The translations under genes were made by a program, and so were the position numbers. Of a stretch of 64,000 nucleotides of DNA, positions 57,022 to 64,000 are shown one piece after another. The first letter of the stretch is position 1; every line of letters starts with the position of its first letter. Origin of the DNA: Nannochloropsis oceanica (taxonomy: Eukaryota > Sar > Eustigmatophyceae > Eustigmatales > Monodopsidaceae); contig CP038111.1 in the NCBI GenBank assembly GCA_004519485.1, positions 440,001-504,000 of the forward strand. Direction: 5' to 3'. The notes under the pieces are model-generated. The model was given only the letters and a program-made list of their open reading frames with translations, was not told where the DNA came from and made no database searches.

Positions 57022-59034
57022 ATGCCTAACATTGGCGCAGACAACCTCCTCTCGGCCGTGCTCCTGACTGCGTGTGCATGCTTCTACTCCTTTGCGTGGT
57101 CCCCCGTGCCCCATCCCATGCACCGGGCTTCCTTCCCTACAAGCATTACATCACGCAATAACAGAGCAAGACAGCCTTTCCGTAGCAACCCCTGGGTCGC
57201 CATGAGCTCGGCAGGCTTGGAGGCACCTAAGAGGGTCGCAGTCCTTGGCGCTGGCGCCGCGGGCCTCGTCGCAGGACGGCTGTTGCATGATGCAGGCTTC
57301 GACGTGCATATCCTGGAAAAGACGTCCACCGTGGGCGGGGTGTGGAAGTACCGGCCCAAAGACGTGGTGTACAAGTCATTGACCACCAACTTGCCAAAGG
57401 AGATCATGGCATTTCTTGACGCGCCCTTCGATCCGACCCTTCCTTCTTTTTTGGGACATGCACAAGTCCAGGAGTACTTGGAGAACTACGCGGAGCAGCA
57501 TGCTTTGAGTGACCTCATTGAATTCAACACGGAAGTCAAGGCGGTGAGGCCTGTACGGCGGAGCGGCAGCAGTAGCAGCAGCAGTAACGGTTGTGATGTT
57601 GGGGAAGGGAAGAAGGACGGATACGTGCCGTGGCCGGCGGGAGATTACACGGTGTTGAAAGAAAACGAAAGGGATAAAGAAGAAGAGGGAGAGGGGCCAT
57701 TGTGGCAAGTCACAACAGCAAGCAGCAATCATCGCCACCACCTCAACCAACAGCAACAGGGAGAACGGCAAGAAATATACGACGCCGTCGTCGTCTGCAA
57801 CGGCCATTACGACGTTCCCTACACCCCCTCCCTTCCGGGCCTCTCCGGGAATTATAAGGGTCGCATTCTTCATTCACGCGAATACGATAATCCAGAGATG
57901 TTCAGAGGATTAAAGGTGTTGTGTGTGGGGTACAAATCAAGCGGCACGGACATTGCCAGGGAAGTGGCGTCGGTGGCCAAAGAAGTGCATGTGGTGGATC
58001 GACGGCTGTCGAAGGCGGTGAAGGAGGGAATGAAGGAGGTCGAAGAGATCGGTGTACACTTGGGGAACATATATCGAAGGCCGGACGTGCTCGGGTTTTT
58101 CCCGGGGGACGATGGCGAGGGGAAGAGCGTGGGCTTTGTGGATGGAAGTGTGTGTGACGGGGTGGACGTCGTCCTGTTCTGTACTGGATATTGTTACAGC
58201 ATGCCATTTTTGAGTGGTGGGACTCTTGATGAAGAGATGAACCCGTCCTCGTCCTCGTCCTCGCTCCCCACTTCGGATGCACGATTATTGCGGATTAAGG
58301 ACCGCGCTGTATTCCCCCTCTATCAACATCTCTTCCATGCTTATTTCCCTTCGCTCGTTTTCCTGGGCCTGCTGCATTCTGTGGTGCCTTTTCCTATGTT
58401 TGAGCTGCAAGCGAAGTGGCTCGTGCGATCCCTCCTGTCCTCTGCACAGCAAGAGCAAGGGAGGAGCGCTGGTACATCTTCCTCCCTTCCTTCCCCCCCC
58501 TCTCCTTCCCTTCCCTCTCGCCGCGCTCGTTTCCAATGGCTGGAGGAGGAGAAGCATCGAAGAAAACAACCTTTAACAGATAATTTTGTATCGGCAGCTT
58601 CAGGAGCGACTTCAACAACATCAACAACGGCGGCGGCGGCGGCAGCAGCATCATCATCGCCAACGGTACCACCACAGGTAGTAGTGCCTGAAGGACCAGC
58701 AGGGCCACCACCTGCAGCAGCAGCAGCAGCGACTGCAGCGACCACAGGACTCGGAAGGGACTGGTTCTACATGGGTCCCAACCAGTGGGCCTACAACCGC
58801 CTTCTCGCCACCCAAGCCCAATGTCTCACCCCAGAACTAGAGCAAGACCTGCAAATTAGAAAGGGTATATACGATGATGTGTCCAAACGACGCCCGATTT
58901 TTCCGGGAGGGCGGGATAGTTATCGCAAGTGTGAATATAGAATGGAGGAGATTAAGAAAGGATGGACGGTGATGGAGGGAGAGGAGAAAGAGGAGCAGCC
59001 TGCGAAAAACGAGAGGAAAGCCCAGTATTTGTGA
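57022..59034 (+). CDS. Flavin-containing monooxygenase-like protein
   Basis: A single exon of about 670 aa. The leader (LLSAVLLTACACFYSFAWSP) is hydrophobic and may be a signal peptide or the first part of a bipartite plastid signal. KRVAVLGAGAAGLVAGRLL (about 71) is the FAD-binding GxGxxG, with LEKTSTVGGVWKY next. VVCNGHYDVPYTPSLPG then YKGRILHSREY matches the FMO identifying motif FxGxxxHxxxY. KVLCVGYKSSGTDIAREV takes the place of the NADPH-binding GxGxSG and is altered. VVLFCTGYCYSMPFL matches the ATGY motif. The C-terminal third has a Ser/Ala/Thr low-complexity insertion before DWFYMGPNQWAYNRLL. FMOs oxygenate soft nucleophiles (N or S) using NADPH; the substrate is unknown. The ATG at 57022 is the first in frame. 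Confidence 0.86.
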   Translation: MPNIGADNLLSAVLLTACACFYSFAWSPVPHPMHRASFPTSITSRNNRARQPFRSNPWVAMSSAGLEAPKRVAVLGAGAAGLVAGRLLHDAGFDVHILEKTSTVGGVWKYRPKDVVYKSLTTNLPKEIMAFLDAPFDPTLPSFLGHAQVQEYLENYAEQHALSDLIEFNTEVKAVRPVRRSGSSSSSSNGCDVGEGKKDGYVPWPAGDYTVLKENERDKEEEGEGPLWQVTTASSNHRHHLNQQQQGERQEIYDAVVVCNGHYDVPYTPSLPGLSGNYKGRILHSREYDNPEMFRGLKVLCVGYKSSGTDIAREVASVAKEVHVVDRRLSKAVKEGMKEVEEIGVHLGNIYRRPDVLGFFPGDDGEGKSVGFVDGSVCDGVDVVLFCTGYCYSMPFLSGGTLDEEMNPSSSSSSLPTSDARLLRIKDRAVFPLYQHLFHAYFPSLVFLGLLHSVVPFPMFELQAKWLVRSLLSSAQQEQGRSAGTSSSLPSPPSPSLPSRRARFQWLEEEKHRRKQPLTDNFVSAASGATSTTSTTAAAAAAASSSPTVPPQVVVPEGPAGPPPAAAAAATAATTGLGRDWFYMGPNQWAYNRLLATQAQCLTPELEQDLQIRKGIYDDVSKRRPIFPGGRDSYRKCEYRMEEIKKGWTVMEGEEKEEQPAKNERKAQYL

Positions 59035-59204
59035 AAGAGATAGCGAGATGGTGATGTATCAAATGAATAACACACCATTAGACCTATAAAGCAACAAAAA
59101 TAAGACTAGAAAAGAACAACAAATACGGCAAAGAATCGTTATCACGTGCTTCCTGTTGTCCTACCGTCTTTTCTTCCTTGATATTTCTTCTATGCCGTAT
59201 ACCC

Positions 59205-59272
59205 TAATCATATAAGTATATATATGTATGTATCATATAAGTATATATATATATGTATATATTATACACATT
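59205..59272. repeat. AT-rich repeat in convergent spacer
   Basis: Two tandem copies of a unit reading ATCATATAAGTATATATA, about 25 bp apart, lie in the short spacer between the FMO stop (59034) and the end of the minus-strand hypothetical gene (59305). It is among the few strongly AT-rich tracts of the window. It may act in 3' end formation of one or both genes; that is inference. Confidence 0.7.
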
Positions 59273-59304
59273 TTCCCTGACTTGTCCACCGCCCTCCCCC
59301 TCTC

Positions 59305-59979
59305 TCACCATGCCTCCAGCTCCTTCTCCATCGCTTCAAACGCATCCTCCACCACCCGGAGTACCCTCCTCCTCATCCGCCCTTCCCCACAACACAACTT
59401 GAGCCGCACAAATCTACACGGCGCCCAACACCAGACACACAATCCCCCCTCCCTCCTCCCTCCGTCTTCGCCCCCCCAGTCCCACCAGTCCTCACACGGA
59501 CCCGCCTGTAACTCACGATGGTGCTCATCCAGGGTCCTAAAAATTGTAGCGTACCCATACACTATCTCCCTCTCCTTCCTCTCATCCCCCGCAAACCCTG
59601 CCAAGTAGTTTCTCGTCCTCGCCATGGCCGGAAGAAGGGCCCGGGGGATGAAGGGGGGAGTGGGCGTAACACCTAAGAGCATCGGGAGGATATTTCCGTC
59701 CAAGATCGAATAGTAGGCCACGGTGGGGTCTGCCTCGGGGGAGGAAAGGAGGACATGAAATCCATGAATTACATCAGGGCGAATGGAAAATAAGGCCGCG
59801 GGGCGATAATAGGTATGCTGGATGCTCCTACTGCTACCATTGCTGGTGCGACTGAGGCGTCCTGAGGGAGGGTGTTGTTGGTGGAGGTGGAGGATTGCTG
59901 CTGCCGCGCCGCCGTGTGGGGGGGGAGAAGGTTGGGGGGGGGGGGAAGGCGGGCGGGAGGAGGAAAGGGAGTTTTCCAT
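59305..59979 (-). CDS. Hypothetical protein with Trp/Cys-rich segment
   Basis: A single-exon frame of about 224 aa, not recognised. A Pro/Ser/His-rich N terminus (about 1-55) is followed by a region with folded-protein composition: RPAALFSIRPDVIHGFHVLL, PTVAYYSILDGNILPMLLG, FIPRALLPAMARTRNYLAGF and YGYATIFRTLDEHHREL. A compact Trp/Cys cluster (DWWDW, CVWCWAPCRF, KLCCGEG) follows, then a helix ending EAMEKELEAW. The cysteines could bind a metal, but no known finger pattern fits. The balanced composition and absence of triplet repeats in the core argue for a real gene; an upstream exon cannot be excluded. Confidence 0.6.
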   Translation of the reverse strand: MENSLSSSRPPSPPPQPSPPPHGGAAAAILHLHQQHPPSGRLSRTSNGSSRSIQHTYYRPAALFSIRPDVIHGFHVLLSSPEADPTVAYYSILDGNILPMLLGVTPTPPFIPRALLPAMARTRNYLAGFAGDERKEREIVYGYATIFRTLDEHHRELQAGPCEDWWDWGGEDGGRREGGLCVWCWAPCRFVRLKLCCGEGRMRRRVLRVVEDAFEAMEKELEAW

Positions 59980-60449
59980 ACCGAAGAGGAGGAGGATGGG
60001 TGTCTTTTTTTAAATGCTTATGTGCCTGCCTGTTTGAAGGGGGAGGGGGGAGGAAGGGGTGGGGACGAGAGGGGTAAGTAAAGGAATCATTCAGTCTAAG
60101 CGGAGGTGACGCATCATTTACCACCGTCCATATTCGCGGTTGACGCAGTCAACTTCATTCTTTCCTAACTCGTTTACGCCCCCCCCGCCGTCCCATGGCA
60201 AGTGTCTGTAGTCTCATTCGGCTTGATCTGGTGACACTAATAAACCGGGTACAAGAAAAGGATACAAAGGCCTATATGGCCTCACAGAATGTTTGTATTG
60301 TCTCCGTGCTACCGTGATACTCACGCCTACCCCCAACGTTCACCTGCTGCACCGTCGCAGCATGAAGCCTCGCCTCATGACGCTACATTCAGGACTTCAA
60401 AATTTGCCCTGCACATCGCATTCTCCCCCTCCCTCCCTTTCCCCCCCTC
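59980..60449. other. Intergenic between two minus-strand genes
   Basis: The 470-bp space holds the presumed promoter of the hypothetical gene and the 3' UTR of the DUF2470 fusion gene. No gene is seen. Confidence 0.45.
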
Positions 60450-61949
60450 CTACGACGCCGTCGAATTTTCCCCACAAGCGCACCCGTCGCACTTCCCCTC
60501 CTTCAGTGCCACCTGCTTCTGCTCCTCCTCGGCCAAGCCCATCTGTCCCCTCCATACACCCTCCAGCAACTCTCCCTTTACAAGGTGTCTCTCCACTAAA
60601 TCCTTGACAACCACCGGCGTGACATACCCCCACCAATCCCCCACTACCCTCCCTCCCTTCCTCCCTCCTCCCTCTTTCTCCCTCCTGCTGAATGTGATCA
60701 CATTCCCAGCATACGCATGGCCTCCAACATGACTGCAAGCTCGTACCGGACACTCAAATTCAAACACATCGTTATTCTCCCCCTCCTTCCCTCGCTGTAA
60801 CGTAATCAATTTCCTGAACTCCCTGATCAAAAAAGGGCCCACCAACCCACACCTCTTATCCCTCTTTAAATGGCAGCACACAAACACATGATTCCGCGGT
60901 ATCCGATCCATCACATCCACCCCCTCAATCCCCGCCAACCTACCCCTCGTCTCGGCCACCCGCTCCCCTAGACCCCCTCCCACCTCCGCGTCCTCACCTC
61001 CCCCCTCCGTCCCCACCAACAGAGCTTCCACCACAGCCTCGGCATTCTCCACAGTCACTCCGGTAATACACAATTCCTGGGGGAACAACAACAGAGTCCC
61101 GTCCTCGTCGCCTTCCTCCTCACTGCACTCGGCCACGTTCAACTTAGCCTTGCCTGTTGTAATTCCTTCCGCGTGTTTCTTTAATGCAGCATGCAAGGCC
61201 TGAGGGAGGGTTATAGCAATACTCCCCTTTTCTCCATCCTCCACATTTTTAGGCCAATCAGTCGCTTTCTTCCACAAAACAAACACATGCGTATCATATT
61301 TCTTCACCGTACCCGCCAAGCACTCTTTACTGCCCATTTCCATGCGCCCCAAGCCGAATTTTGTGTCTGTCAATGGATCAAGCTTTGCCAGAATCTCTGC
61401 GTCTGACTCCTCGATTTTGACGGCTACGCCGAGTGCTCTTCCTGCTTCATCTGCCATGGACACCAGCACGGTTCGGGCATCTATGGGAGAGGTGAGCAGG
61501 CCTTGGGGGAAGGAAATGCGCACTAGACGAGGAGTGGAGGAGGAGGGGAGGATGACAGAGAGGTCCATCCCCGCCGTATCGATGCTGAGAATGCTAGCGG
61601 CGGTGGCGCTCGCCAGACCTGCGAAGTGCTTGGCATACAGAACAAGATGCGGCCTGTGGTCAGTATTCATGTGCGTGATAATCCGCTCGGCGGCCTCGCG
61701 GGGTAAAGGCTGTCCCTTTCGGTGGTGTTGCCACTTGAGAAGGCGCATGAGGAGACCTTGACGATGCAGCACTGTGACTAGTATTCCCCCTCCAACGATG
61801 GACGAGAGCACCAGCGCCAGGGATCGGGAGCTAGAGAGGGACGAAGACGAGGAAGGAGAGGAAAAGGGCTTCATGGGCGTGTGCTGCATGTATCGTGTAG
61901 GGCACAAGATGGGGGAAGTGAGGGAGGGCGGGCATATGGAATAAGTCAT
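60450..61949 (-). CDS. DUF2470-sucrase/ferredoxin-like (Apd1/Aim32-type) fusion protein
   Basis: A single exon of about 499 aa from the first in-frame ATG at 61949; Met at 61889 is an alternative. A Ser-rich N terminus and a membrane segment (SLALVLSSIVGGGILVTVLH) precede a DUF2470 domain (about 85-190) with RIITHMNTDHRPHLVLYAKH and SIDTAGMDLSV, a split-barrel module linked to haem-utilising proteins. From about 200 to 480 it is sucrase/ferredoxin-like: ECLAGTVKKYDTHVFVLW, LLLFPQELCI, FVCCHLKRDKRCG (C-x8-C), CSHVGGHAYAGNVITF (H-x3-H) and WWGYVTPVVVKDLV. The two Cys and two His match the bis-histidinyl [2Fe-2S] ligands of yeast Apd1. Likely membrane-anchored redox protein; cellular site and substrate unknown. 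A CDGCACG tail adds three cysteines. Confidence 0.86.
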   Translation of the reverse strand: MTYSICPPSLTSPILCPTRYMQHTPMKPFSSPSSSSSLSSSRSLALVLSSIVGGGILVTVLHRQGLLMRLLKWQHHRKGQPLPREAAERIITHMNTDHRPHLVLYAKHFAGLASATAASILSIDTAGMDLSVILPSSSTPRLVRISFPQGLLTSPIDARTVLVSMADEAGRALGVAVKIEESDAEILAKLDPLTDTKFGLGRMEMGSKECLAGTVKKYDTHVFVLWKKATDWPKNVEDGEKGSIAITLPQALHAALKKHAEGITTGKAKLNVAECSEEEGDEDGTLLLFPQELCITGVTVENAEAVVEALLVGTEGGGEDAEVGGGLGERVAETRGRLAGIEGVDVMDRIPRNHVFVCCHLKRDKRCGLVGPFLIREFRKLITLQRGKEGENNDVFEFECPVRACSHVGGHAYAGNVITFSRREKEGGGRKGGRVVGDWWGYVTPVVVKDLVERHLVKGELLEGVWRGQMGLAEEEQKQVALKEGKCDGCACGENSTAS

Positions 61950-62155
61950 GGAGAGCAACGTCCTTGGACTCCTTCGATTTGATACTCAGTGATACTCGGG
62001 TTGCTAGAGACTGAGTTTCCTCAGCCGTTTTCCCCACGTACACAGGCAGCACCTCCCATGACTCTCATTCCTTGTGGGTCATAGCCCCCCTGGCAGTGAT
62101 TTTAACCCCTCCCTTTACGCCCCAACACAGGCAGCAACGGACGCGCAGCGTCATC

Positions 62156-62806
62156 ATGCTGCCAGTCGTGCGACGCACCGCCCGGGCCTTGCCCTTGCTA
62201 ATGCCCCCCCGCCTTTCCCCCACGACCACGCCCACGTCGACCAGCACCATTATAGCCGTTCGACACTCCACCATCTGGCGAAAGGTGCAAGGTGCGATTC
62301 AAGAGCGGCAAGGCACCAAGGAAGAGGAGCAGTTCCAGTCGGAGCTCACCCGCTTGGCAAGTATGACCAAGTACGACTTACGGGCTTTCAAAGAAGCCAT
62401 GGACAACGCGGAGAAGGGCTCATGGTTTTCGTGGGTGAACAAGGTGCCTGGCGTGAGGAGCATGCCGGAGGTAATGATGGGGGAAAGGTACAAGAAGATT
62501 TTGGGGGCGCTGACGGAGGAAGAACTGTCCAACCCAGAGCTGATTAAGTCGCGGGAGAAGCAACGCGTGGCCACGCAGAGTGGAGAGTCGGTGCAGGAGA
62601 TCAATTTGTTACTGAATTTATACGAGAACTCACAGTCGCTGCACAAATGGGTGCGGCGGCGCGTGGCGGACAAGAAGGAACTGCCCAAGACGAGAAGTGA
62701 ATGTCAGGTATTGATGATGGGGGACCCGGCAGGTATTTCCGTGAGTGCGATGCAGCAGAAACAGCAACGACGAGCCTCGCGACGAGGGAGCCGGTTGCCG
62801 TTTTAG
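62156..62806 (+). CDS. Free-standing SRP54 M-domain-like protein, mitochondrial-type leader
   Basis: A single exon of about 216 aa from the ATG at 62156. The N terminus (MLPVVRRTARALPLL and following Arg/Ser/Thr residues to about 45) is an amphipathic Arg-rich presequence without acids. The rest is helical and follows the plan of the SRP54/Ffh M domain: TKYDLRAFKEAMDNAEKGSW, WVNKVPGVRSMP (the GxxxxxxPG finger region), KILGALTEEELSNPELI (matching the IIdSMTxxELxNP helix), REKQRVATQSGESVQEINLL (matching RxxRIAxGSGxxxxEVNxLL) and a Ser/Arg-rich tail. No NG GTPase domain is present. Family role of M domains: binding signal sequences and SRP RNA. A mitochondrial role, perhaps with mitoribosomes, is inference. 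Confidence 0.75.
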   Translation: MLPVVRRTARALPLLMPPRLSPTTTPTSTSTIIAVRHSTIWRKVQGAIQERQGTKEEEQFQSELTRLASMTKYDLRAFKEAMDNAEKGSWFSWVNKVPGVRSMPEVMMGERYKKILGALTEEELSNPELIKSREKQRVATQSGESVQEINLLLNLYENSQSLHKWVRRRVADKKELPKTRSECQVLMMGDPAGISVSAMQQKQQRRASRRGSRLPF

Positions 62807-63152
62807 AGTGAGGATCGAAAAGAGAGGTACGAGAAGAAAGAAAACAAGACGCACATTAGGAGAGGCGCTTTGGTAGCCTGAGTGGCAAGCGGGCGGGCGC
62901 CAACATAATTTAAAGTTTACTCTCTTAGGCTTTTTCGAGGGCAGTAGCGGCGTACCTAACATAAATTTCTTTCATTTGCCCTCATCCTGCTTCTCTTTTG
63001 CTTTTTAAGTTACAACGAATCAAACCAAGACCTGCCTCCCCTGCCCTCCTCCTACGCCATGCTTTCCATCGGACGACCCGGAAAATCGTTTTGAGATGCA
63101 TATATAATGGTGTTTGCGATAGCACGGATACACATGAACCACTTACAGCCAC
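62807..63152. other. Convergent intergenic region
   Basis: The 346-bp space lies between the facing 3' ends of the SRP54-M-like (plus) and FAD oxidoreductase (minus) genes. No gene is seen. Confidence 0.5.
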
Positions 63153-63863
63153 TTACAGCGTGTAGTCCAGTCCTGATCCAAACTCCCAATTCTCCACCTG
63201 CCTATCCCACCGATACCTCATCTTCGGCGACAGTCCCTCCCACCCCTTGGTCCCCTTCAAGGTCTTGAACAAAACTGTGTACACACACAGCATGAAAAAA
63301 TGCCGGAACCATCCAAAAAATGCATCGCCGCCCACGTGAAAGAGCACGGTGGGGGTGTTGAAGAAATCTTCCTTGGCGATGCCGGCCATGGCTTGGAACA
63401 GAGGCCCTGCCTGGACGACGTCTTGGAGGAAAGGCTTGAGGACAGGGTCGCCCAATTTGCTCATGGACTTAAAGTTGTTGATCAGGCTACGGTTGATGAA
63501 ATATGGCCTGGGATTGGCCCCGACCGGGACGGACATGGCGCGTTGGAACATCCAGGTGACCGAGAGAGAGGGCTGGTATGCATTGATGAGACCGAGCTCC
63601 TCTTTCGAGAGTGAATCAGTGAGAAGAGCATCGGAGAACGCCAAAGTCAATCGTCGAATATGTCGAGAAAGCGAGCCAAAGCCCCCAAAGGACAGGGGCG
63701 ATTGAATCCCAGAGGCATCACCAATTGCGCACAAACGATCAAACTCCGTGCGCAAGGGGCTGCTTTTATATGTAGGGAAAAAGTTGCAGACGGCGCGTTT
63801 GAAGGTGAGGGAGTCGATCCCACCGTCCACATGTTGGTAAGCCGGCATGAGGTCCCAGTAATC
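63153..63863 (-). CDS. Plant-type plastid FAD-dependent oxidoreductase (lycopene cyclase-like), 3' part
   Basis: The last exon runs from about 63863 (acceptor in GGAACAG after a pyrimidine tract) to the stop at 63153, about 236 aa; earlier exons lie beyond the right edge. Features: DYWDLMPAYQ, FKRAVCNFFPTYKSSPL, RLCAIGDASGIQSPLSFGGF (the GD motif contacting FAD in geranylgeranyl reductase and lycopene cyclase-like flavoproteins), FQRAMSVPVG, LGDPVLKPFLQDVVQAGPL and a C-terminal hydrophobic helix (FGWFRHFFMLCVYTVLF). The whole pattern matches a protein family conserved in plants and algae and annotated as FAD/NAD(P)-binding oxidoreductase. The reaction is not established. Identity good; the exact exon start is uncertain. 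Confidence 0.8.
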   Translation of the reverse strand, partial: DYWDLMPAYQHVDGGIDSLTFKRAVCNFFPTYKSSPLRTEFDRLCAIGDASGIQSPLSFGGFGSLSRHIRRLTLAFSDALLTDSLSKEELGLINAYQPSLSVTWMFQRAMSVPVGANPRPYFINRSLINNFKSMSKLGDPVLKPFLQDVVQAGPLFQAMAGIAKEDFFNTPTVLFHVGGDAFFGWFRHFFMLCVYTVLFKTLKGTKGWEGLSPKMRYRWDRQVENWEFGSGLDYTL

Positions 63864-64000
63864 CTGTTCCATGAGGACAAGGGAAGGGGAGAGTAAGAGA
63901 GGAATAAGTGAATACGAGAGCAATTAAAGAAGAAAGGAGGAGAGAGGTGTCTGTGTAAGATAATCTTCCCTCTTCCCCTCCCCCCCAAAGTCCCAGCTTA

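Overview
The window is nuclear DNA of a eukaryotic alga, most likely a photosynthetic stramenopile of the eustigmatophyte type (Nannochloropsis/Microchloropsis-like). This is inferred from four things. The genes are compact, with short GT-AG introns of about 80-530 nt. Several proteins start with a signal peptide followed by an alanine-phenylalanine step, the heterokont bipartite plastid-targeting signal. A plastid terminal oxidase and a CCT-domain regulator are present. Purine/pyrimidine triplet repeats run through exons, introns and UTRs. No rRNA, tRNA, CRISPR array, transposon gene or virus-like element was seen.

Layout: about 27 genes were recognised, many rebuilt by joining exons in matching phase. 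0-1 kb: a hairpin-forming repeat cluster. 1-10 kb: protein phosphatase inhibitor 2, a plastid-type GST, PDCD2 (minus), an unknown secreted protein and a PSI-domain membrane protein. 10-20 kb: an AI-2E-type transporter (minus), a PH-MyTH4-RhoGAP protein and a 2-oxodicarboxylate-type mitochondrial carrier (minus). 20-30 kb: PTOX (minus), a Tesmin/TSO1-like CXC regulator, mitochondrial ATP synthase OSCP (minus) and a CaMK. 30-40 kb: a cyclophilin-SYF2 fusion, a CDGSH iron-sulfur protein, a G-patch/C2H2 protein (minus), an HIBCH-like hydrolase, a possible unrecognised small gene and a plastid-targeted DCC thiol oxidoreductase. 40-50 kb: PPWD1 (minus), a ZCCHC9-like zinc-knuckle protein and a CCT-domain protein. 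49-64 kb: BRR2 (minus, 6.7 kb without an intron), an FMO-like monooxygenase, a hypothetical protein (minus), a DUF2470-sucrase/ferredoxin-like fusion (minus), a free-standing SRP54 M-domain-like protein and the 3' part of a plant-type plastid FAD oxidoreductase (minus, cut by the window edge).

How the genes relate: they are mostly housekeeping genes, not an operon-like system. Four encode probable spliceosome or pre-mRNA factors (cyclophilin-SYF2, G-patch/C2H2, PPWD1, BRR2). PDCD2 and ZCCHC9 belong to ribosome and RNA biology. GST, AI-2E transporter, DCC protein, PTOX and perhaps HIBCH point to the plastid. OSCP, the carrier, CDGSH and the SRP54-M-like protein point to mitochondria. Many neighbours are divergent and share one 5' region (PDCD2/unknown secreted, AI-2E/RhoGAP, PTOX/CXC, OSCP/CaMK, G-patch/HIBCH, PPWD1/ZCCHC9, BRR2/FMO). 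The least ordinary items are the cyclophilin-SYF2 fusion, the isolated SRP54-M-like protein with a mitochondrial-type leader, the DUF2470-sucrase/ferredoxin fusion, the PSI-LEA2-like membrane protein and the possible Alba-like/transmembrane gene near 38 kb.
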